Source: Phascolarctobacterium sp. | Lineage (GTDB): Bacteria; Bacillota; Negativicutes; Acidaminococcales; Acidaminococcaceae | Direction: 5' to 3' | Assembly (NCBI GenBank): GCA_017467905.1 | Contig: JAFUKD010000028.1 | Coordinates: 24,470-88,469 of the forward strand | Length of the DNA: 64,000 nucleotides | Notes under the pieces: generated by a model | Database searches by the model: none | Told to the model about the DNA's origin: nothing | Seen by the model: only the letters and a program-made list of their open reading frames with translations | Shown here: positions 1 to 8,589 of the stretch, piece by piece | Position numbering within the stretch: the first letter of the stretch is position 1 | Layout: every line of letters begins with the position of its first letter | Translations under genes and position numbers: made by a program

Positions 1-330
1 ATCAATGGCAGCAAGCAGGCGCTCGCTATCCACAGATTCAATTAAGTCAAACAGCGCCACCGCCTGACGCACTTTATTAGTTTGCAAATGACCAATCAAA
101 TGCCACTTGCCACCTGCGGGCAGCACTTCCTTCTTGTGCTTCGCTTCCTGCACGCGGTTTTCACCAACACATTCCACGCCCAAGGACAAAGCCTCCGTAA
201 TAACCTCCGGTGCGTGGTTCTTAGTTACCGCCACCAAGGTTACCTTATTACCTGTCTGCTTTGCTTCCCTACGGGCAAGCAGAGAAGCTTCTATTTTTTC
301 TTGTACTACTTTCAAATTATCTGCTAACAC
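1..330 (-). CDS. yggS: YggS/PLPBP-family pyridoxal-phosphate homeostasis protein (N-terminal part)
   Basis: Only the first 110 codons lie in the window; the gene runs off the left edge. It starts at a GTG (328-330) preceded by a clear AGGAGG-like ribosome site seven bases upstream. The visible protein has the family landmarks: VAVTKNH, where the lysine carries pyridoxal phosphate, then GENRVQEA, then WHLIGHLQTNK. Members are non-enzymatic, fold-type III barrel proteins that keep free pyridoxal phosphate in balance. In Firmicutes the gene often lies upstream of sepF and ylmG in a division-linked cluster, which would be outside this window. There is no ATG start option that keeps the conserved N terminus. 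Confidence 0.93.
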   Translation of the reverse strand, partial: MLADNLKVVQEKIEASLLARREAKQTGNKVTLVAVTKNHAPEVITEALSLGVECVGENRVQEAKHKKEVLPAGGKWHLIGHLQTNKVRQAVALFDLIESVDSERLLAAID

Positions 331-420
331 CTTTGAGCCCTCCTGCACCTAAAATTTTGCATCATTGGACTTTCTGAGCAAGGTCTTGAAAAGGAACGCA
401 ACCCTTTTCTTCAACTAAGT

Positions 421-450
421 ATTTTATCATAAATTACTTATTATTGTCTA
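421..450 (-). promoter_or_regulatory. Sigma-A promoter candidate for yggS
   Basis: On the minus strand TAGACA (445-450) lies 18 bp from an extended -10 element, TGA followed by TAAAAT (421-426). This predicts a leader of about 85 bases before the GTG start of yggS. The leader itself shows no obvious structure. Confidence 0.5.
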
Positions 451-466
451 CGAAGGTAATAGAGAA

Positions 467-497
467 AAGAACAGGACACCCAACGCATCCTGCTCTT
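467..497 (-). terminator. Rho-independent terminator of the DUF2130 gene
   Basis: A 10-bp stem (AAGAGCAGGA pairing with TCCTGTTCTT, one G-U pair) is followed on the minus strand by TTTTC. It lies about 57 bases after the stop of the gene at 554-1846, and just upstream of the yggS promoter candidate. Confidence 0.65.
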
Positions 498-553
498 AAA
501 CTTCCATAATACTATGTAATTGTAAACAACAAGCTAAAAGCTACGGCACACGC

Positions 554-1846
554 CTATTTATCCTTGCTGGCTTCCAGCTCTGCAAACTTTGCCTGCATAG
601 TGGGATTGTTGCGTGTCAGGCGCTTAATGCTTAAATCTTCTGCCTTGTTATTGGCAAGGCGCAAGTTGTTTTCAGAAGAAAGCAATGCCTCCTTGGTCTT
701 TTGCAGATGGTCGATGGTCTTATCAATCTCATCAATAGCCTTCTTAAACTTTTCACTGGCAAGGCGGTAGTTTCTGGAAAACTTCTCCTTAAACTCATTC
801 ATATCCTCTTCAAAATGAGAGATATCAATATTTTGGTTCTTGATTGTCGCCAGCTCCTTCTTGTACTGCAAAGAATTAGCCGCCGCGTTGCGCAGCAGAG
901 TAATCATGGGAATAAAGAACTGGGGACGGATAACATACATTTTAGGATAACGATAGGAGACATCTACAATGCCATTATTATAAAGCTCATTATCCGCTTC
1001 CAAAAGGGAAACCAGCACCGCGTATTCGCAGTTCTTTTCCTTCCTGTCCTTGTCCAATTCTTTTAGGAAGTCTTCATTCTTATGCTTAGTAGCAGTTTCA
1101 TCAGCTTCGTTCTTCATCTCGAACATAATAGAGATAAACTCCGTACCTTCGTCGTCATACTCGCGAAAGATGAAATCACCCTTGCTTCCGCTTCTGGCAT
1201 CATTGTCCTTTTCAAAATAGGCATTACGAAAAGCAGTGGCACGCAATTTATTAAACTCTATCAAGCAATGCTGCTCTAAACTTTCGCCAATCATCTTGGT
1301 GGACTGGCGCGCCTTGAAATCCTTGTAATAAGCAATCTGCTCATCCTTGGAACGCAGCTTTTCTTCGTAGCCATCCTTAATAGACTGCTCACGAATTTTA
1401 TTTTCCTTCTCATTGGCTTCAATCTGATTAGCAAGCTGTAACAGCTCCTGGTTCTTCGCCGCCAACACTCTTTCGTTTTTAAAGACAACCTCGCTTACCG
1501 CCAAGCGCTTTTCCATTTCGTAAGAAGCAAGGCGTGCTTGGAGGGCAGTAATCTCTTTATCCTTGACAGCTACTGCTTCGCTAACCGTAAGCTTGTTATT
1601 TTTATCGTTAGCACTAATCTGCGCCTTCAACTCTGCAATCTCTGCATCCTTAACGGTAATGGCGTTCTTAATTGCCAGCTGCCTATCCTTTTCCAAGGCT
1701 TCCAAGCGTGCTTTGAATTGTGTCTCACGCTCGTAAACCTCCTTTTGAAATTCTCTATCACGAATTTGCTTCACAATAGCAGCGTAGCCGGATTCATCAA
1801 CCTGAAAGACCTCTCCACATTTAGGGCACTTAATCTCCTGCATCAT
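554..1846 (-). CDS. DUF2130-domain coiled-coil protein with nuclease-like core
   Basis: 430 residues. The N terminus has a small metal-binding-like CPKCGE motif. Residues about 30-190 are a charged, repetitive coiled coil with internal repeats of the type VKDAEI/VKDKEI. Residues about 190-345 form the DUF2130 core, with GDFIFRE and FEMKNE spaced like the D...ExK residues of PD-(D/E)XK nucleases. A second coiled coil follows to residue about 410. The function of the family is not established; a DNA-related role is an inference from the core motif. Two ATGs stand side by side: the first (1846) is only four bases from GGAG, the second (1843) seven, so the true start may be the second. It is a single-gene unit with its own terminator. 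Confidence 0.85.
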   Translation of the reverse strand: MMQEIKCPKCGEVFQVDESGYAAIVKQIRDREFQKEVYERETQFKARLEALEKDRQLAIKNAITVKDAEIAELKAQISANDKNNKLTVSEAVAVKDKEITALQARLASYEMEKRLAVSEVVFKNERVLAAKNQELLQLANQIEANEKENKIREQSIKDGYEEKLRSKDEQIAYYKDFKARQSTKMIGESLEQHCLIEFNKLRATAFRNAYFEKDNDARSGSKGDFIFREYDDEGTEFISIMFEMKNEADETATKHKNEDFLKELDKDRKEKNCEYAVLVSLLEADNELYNNGIVDVSYRYPKMYVIRPQFFIPMITLLRNAAANSLQYKKELATIKNQNIDISHFEEDMNEFKEKFSRNYRLASEKFKKAIDEIDKTIDHLQKTKEALLSSENNLRLANNKAEDLSIKRLTRNNPTMQAKFAELEASKDK

Positions 1847-1948
1847 CTGTCTCCTTCCAAAACTAATCCTTCTTATTTCAAATAAAAGCTTCTAATAATT
1901 ATATCTTAACGTAAAGCCAAGGATTGCTCAACTAAAAAATTTCTAAAG

Positions 1949-1982
1949 AAAAACGACAGCTACCTTTGCAGATAACTGTCGT
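1949..1982 (-). terminator. Rho-independent terminator of the abgT-pepT unit
   Basis: The stem ACGACAG/CTGTCGT, extended by weaker pairs around a loop of about ten bases, is followed on the minus strand by TTTTTC. It lies six bases after the pepT stop codon. Confidence 0.75.
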
Positions 1983-1987
1983 AGATT

Positions 1988-3235
1988 TTATTTTGTTACC
2001 AATTCAATGAGCTTCAAGGTCATGCGGCAAGATTTTTCGCCTGCACCCAAGGGCCAGAACTCACAATTGGAATGGAAGTTGTGAGCGCCGGTGAAGTAGT
2101 TGGGAGTCAAGATGCCTTTGGTAGAAATAAAGCTACCATCGGTACCGCCACGCATAGCAATGGTTTTAGGAGTAATTTCCAGTTCTTCCATTGCTTGGTA
2201 AACATAGTCGATACATTTTTTATTATCATCACGGATAGCGTCAGCAATATTGCCGTAGGTATCGCTCATATTCAGCTCGATAACCGCCTTCGGATGACGC
2301 AGCTTCAAAAATTCTACTGCGTTTTTAATTTGCTCCTTGCGTGCTTCGTAAAGAGCTTTGTTATGGTCGCGGATAGCCATGTTCACACGAGCTTCAGACA
2401 CATTGGAGCTAATACCTGTTACCCAAATGTAGCCTTCGGTGCCTTCGGTGTGTTCCGGAGTTTGCATTCTATCGAAGCTGTTCACTAAATCAGTTGCAAT
2501 CAGGGTGGGGTTCACCAGTACACCCTTAGCGCTCATGGGGTGAGCGGTAACGCCTTTAATGTAAACCTCTGCGCTGCCTGCGTTAAAGGTTTGGTAAACA
2601 ACTTCACCCAATTCGCAGCAGTCAATGGTGTAAGCAAAATCTACTGGGAATTTGCTAAAGTCAAGCTTCTTCGCACCTAAAAGACCAATCTCTTCATCGG
2701 GAACGAAGGCAATGTAAATGTCACCATGGTAAATGGTCTTGTCATTAGCCAAGGTTTCCAATGCCACCATAATATTGGAGATAGCAGCCTTGTCATCTGC
2801 ACCCAAAACGGAAGTACCGTCGCTAACAACAATGTCCTCGCCAATATATTTTTCAATTTCAGGATGCTCGCTTACCTTAAGGAAGATTTGTTTCTCTTCG
2901 TTTAAGCAGATGTCGCCACCCTGATAATTTTTTACAACGCGAGGATGAATATCTGCATTAAGGCACACGTCAACAGTGTCAAGATGAGCGCACCAGCCAA
3001 CAGCAGGTACAGCATGGTGACCTACGGGCAAATTAGCAGGCAGCTTGCCGGTCAACACGGAATGTTCACTAATTTCCAAATCAACCAAGCCCAGCTCTGC
3101 CAAATCTGCTTTCAAAAGTTCTGCCAGCTTACGTTGACCTTCGGTGGTGGGAACGGTTTTTACAGCAGAATTACTTTGGCTGGTAACAGCAACGTAACGC
3201 AGGAAGCGTTCTAATAATTTAGCTTGCATAGTCAT
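1988..3235 (-). CDS. pepT: Peptidase T (tripeptide aminopeptidase)
   Basis: 415 residues, the normal length for the M20B family. It removes the N-terminal residue from tripeptides in the cytoplasm using two zinc ions. The metal and catalytic motifs are visible in order: GWCAHLDTVDV, LGADDKAA, PDEEIGLLGA, IDCCELGEVVYQ and GAHNFHSNCEF. The ribosome site GAGAGG lies eight bases before the first ATG; an ATG two codons later is less well placed. The gene starts 20 bases after the abgT stop, so the two form one unit: a transporter followed by a cytosolic peptidase. Confidence 0.96.
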   Translation of the reverse strand: MTMQAKLLERFLRYVAVTSQSNSAVKTVPTTEGQRKLAELLKADLAELGLVDLEISEHSVLTGKLPANLPVGHHAVPAVGWCAHLDTVDVCLNADIHPRVVKNYQGGDICLNEEKQIFLKVSEHPEIEKYIGEDIVVSDGTSVLGADDKAAISNIMVALETLANDKTIYHGDIYIAFVPDEEIGLLGAKKLDFSKFPVDFAYTIDCCELGEVVYQTFNAGSAEVYIKGVTAHPMSAKGVLVNPTLIATDLVNSFDRMQTPEHTEGTEGYIWVTGISSNVSEARVNMAIRDHNKALYEARKEQIKNAVEFLKLRHPKAVIELNMSDTYGNIADAIRDDNKKCIDYVYQAMEELEITPKTIAMRGGTDGSFISTKGILTPNYFTGAHNFHSNCEFWPLGAGEKSCRMTLKLIELVTK

Positions 3236-3255
3236 AATTCAGACCTCTCTTACAA

Positions 3256-4803
3256 TTAACGTCTAGGATATACGTAATCAGCTTGGAAGCCAAGAGGAAT
3301 ATCCAAGCCCCAGAAAAGATACAGCATAATGGTAAGGGTAATTAAAAGGGCAATGGTGTAAGGCAGCATCATGGAGCTTAAAGTACCAATGCCTGCATTC
3401 TTACAATATTTTTGGCAGTACAGAATGATAAGGGGATAGAAGGCAAACATAGGAGTAACTACGTTTACCGCACTGTCACTTACGCGGAAGGCAACTTGGG
3501 TAAGCTCCGGAGAAATACCAACAGCCATCAGCATCGGTACAAAAATAGGAGCAAGGATTGCCCATTTTGCAGAAGCGGAAGTAATAATAAGGTTCAGCAA
3601 GCCTACCATTACAATAATACCAAAAATGGTAATTTGCGGCGGCAAAGCCAAGGATTTCAAGAATTCTGCGCCTGCAATCGCAATGAGCGCACCCATGTTG
3701 GAAGCGCCAAACGCCCACAAAAATTGAGCGGCGAAGAAGTAGAATACGATAAGCTGTACCAAGGTTTTGGTAATATTTTCCATAGCGTTGGTAACATCCT
3801 TAGGAGATTTGAATTTACCAACCAGTACGCCATAAACCAAACCAACGGTACCGGTGAATACAAAGAGCAGGGAAACGATGGATTGCATTACGGGAGCTTT
3901 AAAGCTTGCAATTACACCATCCTTATCACGCCAGATGGAATCTTCCGGCATAATGGTAATGCCCAAGCCAACAATCATTGCCAGCAAAACTGCGGAAGCA
4001 ATGTAGAAGGAACGGTTTTCTCTCGGAGTAATTTCGGTGTTAGCATCTTCGCCCACGTCAATATCTGCATCCAAGGGGCAAGCCTTCCACAGCCAGGGCT
4101 CGGTAATTTTTTCAGTAACGTACCAGCAGCTTGCAATTACGCCAAAGGTAGAAGCAAAAGCAAAGAAGTAGTTACAAAGCACGTTTACCTGATAGGTGGG
4201 GTCAATCAATTGAGCAGCACTTTGAGTGAAGCCTTGGATAACCGGGTCAATTGCGGACGGAGTATAGTTCGCCGCAAAAGCACCTGCAATACCTGCGAAA
4301 GAAGCTGCGATACCGGACAAGGGGTGCTTGCCGGAAGCATAGAACATGTAAGCAGCCACAGGGATAATGATTACATAACCGGTATCAGGACCAATATGGC
4401 TGAGCATGCCGGCAAGAATGATAATAGGAGAAAGCAGGTACTTAGGAGTAATGGCAAGCAATTTTTTAAGACCGGTGTTGATATAGCCGGAGCCATCAGC
4501 AATGCCAATACCAAGAGTAGCAACAATTACCATACCCAAGGGAGGGAAGCCGGAATAATTGGTAACCATTTTACTCATCAGCAGCACAAGGTTATCACCG
4601 CTGAGCATATTATTTACGACAATGTTTTTACCAGTGGTAGGATGCACATAATCAAAATGCATTTGGGAAAGAATCGCAGAGATTACGCATACCAAAACAA
4701 ATGCACCTACGAACAGAATGGTAATATCAGGAATCTTGTTGCCAACACGCTCGATTAGACCGAGAATGCCGCCAACCTTTGGTTTTTCCTGAGTGTTCTT
4801 CAT
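3256..4803 (-). CDS. abgT: AbgT-family transporter (aminobenzoyl-glutamate / dipeptide-like substrate)
   Basis: 515 residues from the ATG at 4803, a polytopic membrane protein of the AbgT family. Characterised members import p-aminobenzoyl-glutamate or export sulfonamides; the substrate here is unknown. Family segments include GIADGSGYI, LSHIGPDTGYV, NYTPSAIDP and the C-terminal SDSAVNVVTPMFAF. A GTG 11 codons upstream keeps the frame open, but it lies within two or three bases of the predicted transcription start and has no ribosome site. ATG 4803 follows AAGGAG at ten bases. Pairing with pepT suggests use of a peptide-like substrate. Confidence 0.92.
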   Translation of the reverse strand: MKNTQEKPKVGGILGLIERVGNKIPDITILFVGAFVLVCVISAILSQMHFDYVHPTTGKNIVVNNMLSGDNLVLLMSKMVTNYSGFPPLGMVIVATLGIGIADGSGYINTGLKKLLAITPKYLLSPIIILAGMLSHIGPDTGYVIIIPVAAYMFYASGKHPLSGIAASFAGIAGAFAANYTPSAIDPVIQGFTQSAAQLIDPTYQVNVLCNYFFAFASTFGVIASCWYVTEKITEPWLWKACPLDADIDVGEDANTEITPRENRSFYIASAVLLAMIVGLGITIMPEDSIWRDKDGVIASFKAPVMQSIVSLLFVFTGTVGLVYGVLVGKFKSPKDVTNAMENITKTLVQLIVFYFFAAQFLWAFGASNMGALIAIAGAEFLKSLALPPQITIFGIIVMVGLLNLIITSASAKWAILAPIFVPMLMAVGISPELTQVAFRVSDSAVNVVTPMFAFYPLIILYCQKYCKNAGIGTLSSMMLPYTIALLITLTIMLYLFWGLDIPLGFQADYVYPRR

Positions 4804-4844
4804 AGATAAATCACTCCTTTTAAAATTTTCAGACACATTTTAGT

Positions 4845-4873
4845 ATTATAACACCTTTTTATATTTATTTCAA
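4845..4873 (-). promoter_or_regulatory. Sigma-A promoter of abgT-pepT
   Basis: TTGAAA (4868-4873) and a perfect TATAAT (4845-4850) are separated by 17 bp. The predicted transcription start near 4838 rules out the upstream GTG and supports translation from 4803. Confidence 0.75.
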
Positions 4874-4893
4874 AGCTAAATACCAAGATTCTA

Positions 4894-4922
4894 CAAAAGA
4901 AAAAGGCGAGCCTGCACTCGCC
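4894..4922 (-). terminator. Rho-independent terminator of bioY
   Basis: Perfect six-bp stem GGCGAG/CTCGCC followed on the minus strand by TTTTTCTTTT. It starts a few bases after the bioY stop and separates it from the abgT promoter. Confidence 0.8.
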
Positions 4923-4926
4923 AAAA

Positions 4927-5472
4927 TCATCTATTAAAAATTCTATGGATTGGACCTGCCAACCACGCTGCCCCTACAACTTTAAGAATATCAAGGGGCG
5001 CGAAGGGTAACACGCCTACGAAGAAGGCTTCCTGTAAATTCATCCCTGTCAAAAGCATAAGCTGGCCTGCTCCCATGGCATAGATGACCGGAATCCAAAT
5101 GCACACTCCCACAATGGAATAGCGTAAAAAATTATAGTTTCTTCCTTTTAAATAGGCAATCGCTGTCGCCGCAATAATGAAGCCCAAAATGTAGCCGCCT
5201 GTAGGCCCGAACAGTTTACCCGGTCCTGCAGTACCGCCTGTAAAAACAGGGATGCCTGCCAAACCGACCAAGATGTAAACCAGCATAGTCATGAAGGCTT
5301 GCTTAGGAGTCATCAAAAATCCAACTAAGTTTACGATAAAGGGCTGCATTGCTATGGGAGAAAGAGCAAAGGGCAGAGGAATAATGATATATGCAGAAAC
5401 GCAGTTCATAGCGACTAAGAGAGCAATCTTGGTCATTTCAGCCGCCTTGCTTGCGGGACGGGTACGAGACAT
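4927..5472 (-). CDS. bioY: BioY, biotin-binding S-component of an ECF transporter
   Basis: 181 residues with about six membrane segments. Family signatures are visible: TKIALLVAMNCVSAY near the N terminus, QAFMTMLVYILVGLAGIPVF, then GPGKLFGPTGGYILGF, and the C-terminal FAPLDILKVVGAAWLA. BioY binds biotin in the membrane and delivers it with the shared EcfA/EcfT energising module, none of which is in this window. It forms its own transcription unit, with a consensus promoter and a probable BirA operator, so it is likely repressed by biotin. No bio synthesis gene is adjacent. Confidence 0.96.
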   Translation of the reverse strand: MSRTRPASKAAEMTKIALLVAMNCVSAYIIIPLPFALSPIAMQPFIVNLVGFLMTPKQAFMTMLVYILVGLAGIPVFTGGTAGPGKLFGPTGGYILGFIIAATAIAYLKGRNYNFLRYSIVGVCIWIPVIYAMGAGQLMLLTGMNLQEAFFVGVLPFAPLDILKVVGAAWLAGPIHRIFNR

Positions 5473-5507
5473 TTTTTCACCAGCTTTTCTAAAAACTCAC
5501 TGTCCCT

Positions 5508-5536
5508 ATTATAATAAAAGCAGCAGGCTTAGTCAA
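5508..5536 (-). promoter_or_regulatory. Sigma-A promoter of bioY
   Basis: TTGACT (5531-5536) and TATAAT (5508-5513) are separated by 17 bp, 35 bases upstream of the bioY start codon. Confidence 0.8.
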
Positions 5537-5561
5537 CCAATAATTGCTTGTCAGTTAACAT
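5530..5561 (-). promoter_or_regulatory. Probable BirA (biotin repressor) operator
   Basis: On the minus strand ATGTTAAC (5554-5561), 16 bases, then GTTGACTA (5530-5537). The general BirA pattern is TTGTTAAC, 14-16 bases, GTTAACAA; the halves match 7 of 8 and 6 of 8. The second half-site covers the -35 hexamer of the bioY promoter, as expected for repression. The first half-site overlaps the dinB stop codon. Confidence 0.6.
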
Positions 5562-6700
5562 TGCCTGCCACCTCTTTGAATAATCTTCTCGCCAAAACGT
5601 TTCTTTAGGGCATCAACAGTAGCGTTGCGCTGTAATAGCCTTGTATTTTCTTCAAAGCCAAGGCTTCCACAGCTCCCATCTGATAAATTAGATACCGTAA
5701 CCCCCAAAAGGCGTACACCGTTTTTATAATTAACCTCCTGTAAAAGCTTAACTGCCAAAGAAAAAATCTCCTCGTCACAGGAAATATCACCCTCACTGCT
5801 AATGCTACGGGTAATAATTTTAAAATCGGCAGACTTCATTTTTAAGGTAAGCGTCCTACCGCTGTAGCCCTTGTTGCGTAAACGGAAGCCTGTTTGCCCA
5901 CTAAGCTCCAGCAAAGCCGCCTTGCACTCTTCAAAAGTAAATAAATCTTTTTCAAAGGTAGTCTCTCTGCCAATGGATTTAGGTGGTGTTTCCGGAACAA
6001 CCTCCCTATTGTCCACACCCATTGCCAGCAGCTGCACCTTATCTGCATTTTTGCCAAAGACCTTTCTTACAACAGCCTTATCTGCCTGCGCCAGCTGACC
6101 AATGGTAGTTATGCCAAACTGCTGCAGGCTTTGCTTCGCCGCAGTACCAATGCCAAAAATTTTCGTTACCGGCAAGGGAGCGATAAAGCTCCCCACCTCT
6201 TCGTGACGAATTACAGTAAAGCCATCCGGCTTTTGCAGCTCCGAAGCCATCTTCGCCAGAAATTTATTAGGTGCCAAGCCCACAGAACAGGTTAAACCAA
6301 GTTCAGTTTTGATACGTTCCTTGATACGCCAACCAACATTGCGCACGTCCTTCGCCAAAAGCTCCATCCCACTTACATCCAAAAAGGCTTCGTCAATGGA
6401 AAGCTGTTCTACAACGGGGGCTTCCTCCTGAAAAATTCGCATTATCCTTTGAGAAACTTCCTTGTAACGCCACATACGCCCCGGTAAAAATTCTGCATTA
6501 GGACACAGCCTGCGGGCTTCCATCATTGCCATTGCAGAATGAACTCCGTACTTGCGTGCCTCGTAGGAGCAGGTAGAAACCACCCCTCTACAAGAAAGAC
6601 CTCCTACGATTACAGGCTTACCCTTTAGTTCAGGATTATCCAATTGTTCTACGGAAGCAAAGAAGGCATCCATATCAATGTGCATTATATACCTTTTCAT
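5555..6700 (-). CDS. dinB: DNA polymerase IV (Y-family translesion polymerase)
   Basis: 381 residues from ATG 6700. Motifs of the Y family are all present: MHIDMDAFFASVEQ with the first metal-binding Asp, the CSYEARKYG fingers motif, LSIDEAFLDVSG with the catalytic Asp-Glu, and the helix-hairpin-helix region FGIGTAAKQSLQQFGI. The C-terminal little-finger domain is complete. The reading frame is open for 33 codons further upstream, but that stretch encodes none of the family and lies inside the permease gene; the chosen ATG is four bases after the permease stop. It copies past damaged template with low fidelity. Confidence 0.95.
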   Translation of the reverse strand: MKRYIMHIDMDAFFASVEQLDNPELKGKPVIVGGLSCRGVVSTCSYEARKYGVHSAMAMMEARRLCPNAEFLPGRMWRYKEVSQRIMRIFQEEAPVVEQLSIDEAFLDVSGMELLAKDVRNVGWRIKERIKTELGLTCSVGLAPNKFLAKMASELQKPDGFTVIRHEEVGSFIAPLPVTKIFGIGTAAKQSLQQFGITTIGQLAQADKAVVRKVFGKNADKVQLLAMGVDNREVVPETPPKSIGRETTFEKDLFTFEECKAALLELSGQTGFRLRNKGYSGRTLTLKMKSADFKIITRSISSEGDISCDEEIFSLAVKLLQEVNYKNGVRLLGVTVSNLSDGSCGSLGFEENTRLLQRNATVDALKKRFGEKIIQRGGRQC

Positions 6701-6704
6701 ATTA

Positions 6705-7883
6705 TCACCAATGTAAATACTCTGACATTTCCCTGAACATAGAAACGTCCAGATAGTTGCTGTAATTGACGATGCACGCCAGATACGTCGCCACGCCAAT
6801 GAGCACCAGTCCTACAAAATTATAGAACAAAAACATCCGCAGATACGCACCTGCCTGATAAGGATGTTCTGCGGCGAAAAGCTTATAGGAAATTACGCTT
6901 GCCATGGAAGCAATCAATGTTCCCAGGCCGCCAATATTCACGCCTAAAAGCAAAGCATCTGCTTCACGAGTCAAGCCTGCCAGCAGCATTGCCGCAGGTA
7001 CGTTACTAATAAACTGGCTGCTGACAAGCGTCGCCAAATAAGTTCCTTCCGTGCTGCCTAAAATATGGTCGCGTAAATAGCTGACTATATCCGTATGACT
7101 AATGTTGCCTATAAAAATAAAGAAGCCTATAAAAGTAAGCAGCAAGCTATAATCAACCTGCTTTACCAATTTGCGATTAACCAGCAGAACAGCCACCGCT
7201 GTTATTGCCAAGGCAATATATTTATCTAATAGATGCAGTACTGCCCCCACGTTCAATAACAACAGGGCAAGATAAATACCTGTCAGCTTGCGGTCCGGCT
7301 TCGTTAAAGCAGGAAGCTCCAGCTGTAAAGCTTTGTTCTGCTGAAAATAAATAATCATACCAATATAAATGATGGAAAGTAATGTGGGCACAAGCATTAC
7401 CTTAAAGAAGCCCATGGCAGAATAACCGTAATGAGCGTACAAAAATAAATTCTGTGGATTTCCCGGAGGTGTAAACATACTGCCCAAGTTTGCCGCCAAG
7501 GTTTGCAGGATAATTACCTGTGGCATATCCATTTTCAGCGTCTTGCCAATGACAAGCGCCAAGGGAACGAAGGTTAGAAGCGCCACGTCATTGGTAACGA
7601 ACATGGAAGAAACAAAGGTCAGGCTTACCAGCGCCACCACAACCTGCTTATAGCTGTGGCATCTATTCAACAGCTCCACCGCCGTCCAATCCAAAAACTT
7701 TACTGTTTTAAGACCTGCAACCACAACCATCAGCGCCCATAAAACGCAGAGCACATCCCAATCAATATAATACAAGTGAGGCGTATTATAAATGGAAGAC
7801 AAGCAACCTAAAAGAATGGCGATGGTCAACACCAGCTCCTGCTTAATCCACATTTTAAGTTTTGCAAAACTTATTCTGTTCAT
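6705..7883 (-). CDS. ArsB/SLC13-type anion permease
   Basis: 392 residues, about ten to eleven membrane helices, of the ion-transporter superfamily that includes ArsB, CitM and SLC13. The two re-entrant signature regions are seen: FVTNDVALLTFVPLALVIG in the first half and AANLGSMFTPPGNPQNLFLY just after. The second half has the matching SQFISNVPAAMLLAGL and GVNIGGLGTLIASMAS. Substrate cannot be told from sequence (a carboxylate, or an oxyanion such as arsenite). No arsR or arsC neighbour supports an arsenic role. It sits between comF and dinB with short gaps and is probably co-transcribed with them. Confidence 0.85.
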   Translation of the reverse strand: MNRISFAKLKMWIKQELVLTIAILLGCLSSIYNTPHLYYIDWDVLCVLWALMVVVAGLKTVKFLDWTAVELLNRCHSYKQVVVALVSLTFVSSMFVTNDVALLTFVPLALVIGKTLKMDMPQVIILQTLAANLGSMFTPPGNPQNLFLYAHYGYSAMGFFKVMLVPTLLSIIYIGMIIYFQQNKALQLELPALTKPDRKLTGIYLALLLLNVGAVLHLLDKYIALAITAVAVLLVNRKLVKQVDYSLLLTFIGFFIFIGNISHTDIVSYLRDHILGSTEGTYLATLVSSQFISNVPAAMLLAGLTREADALLLGVNIGGLGTLIASMASVISYKLFAAEHPYQAGAYLRMFLFYNFVGLVLIGVATYLACIVNYSNYLDVSMFREMSEYLHW

Positions 7884-7905
7884 TCTTACCAGCTTCTATC
7901 TTAAA

Positions 7906-8589
7906 TTACCAGTTATCCTTGCTCGCGGTAAATGCCAAGGCACTTACGCTGCTTGCGCCTGCCCGCTTCAAGACAAGCGCCGCTTCATTCAGGGTGCTGC
8001 CCGTAGTGAAGATATCGTCGCAAATCAAAACATGCTTGCCCTCTACTATACCCTGCACCTCAAAACAGCCGGCAACCTCCTGCCTGCGCAGGGCAGGCTC
8101 CAATTCGAAAAGTGGCATTGTATTTCGTACACGCTTTAGTAAATCTTCCTGCCAGCGTTCCCCATCCAAAAAAGCAAATATTTCCTGCGGTACGTCAAAG
8201 CCACGCTGCTGCTTTCGCTGTGGCGAAGTGGGCACGCAGGTAATAATATCAATTTCACCAAGCAGCTTTTCAAGCTCACAGCTCCAGGCAAGCTGCGCCT
8301 CTTCCCTTAATAATGGAAGCAAATTCTTTTGCCCTTCAAATTTTACATTATGAATGGCTTGCTGTAATTCCTGTTGATACTTGTACAGCATAAAGGCTGC
8401 ATCTAAATTTTCTACCTGCCCACAAACTTTGCCAAGTACAAAATTTTTACGGCAAGATTCACAAAAATAGCCTGTATCTATTTCCTGACGGCACACACCG
8501 CATTGCCTTGAATAAATGATTTCACACAGCAGCCTGCACTGATAGCCTACATTATTATAAACCGCCTTCGCTACTTTCAAAAGGCTCAA
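7906..8589 (-). CDS. comFC: ComF-family phosphoribosyltransferase-like protein
   Basis: 227 residues. The N-terminal zinc-finger-like part has CGVC and CESC. The C-terminal part has the phosphoribosyltransferase PRPP loop LICDDIFTTGSTLNEAA. ComFC proteins assist DNA uptake and handling of incoming single strands in competent bacteria. The start is a TTG that overlaps the recD2 stop in TTGA, indicating translational coupling. No other competence gene is in the window. Coupling to a helicase fits a DNA-processing role. Confidence 0.9.
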   Translation of the reverse strand: MSLLKVAKAVYNNVGYQCRLLCEIIYSRQCGVCRQEIDTGYFCESCRKNFVLGKVCGQVENLDAAFMLYKYQQELQQAIHNVKFEGQKNLLPLLREEAQLAWSCELEKLLGEIDIITCVPTSPQRKQQRGFDVPQEIFAFLDGERWQEDLLKRVRNTMPLFELEPALRRQEVAGCFEVQGIVEGKHVLICDDIFTTGSTLNEAALVLKRAGASSVSALAFTASKDNW

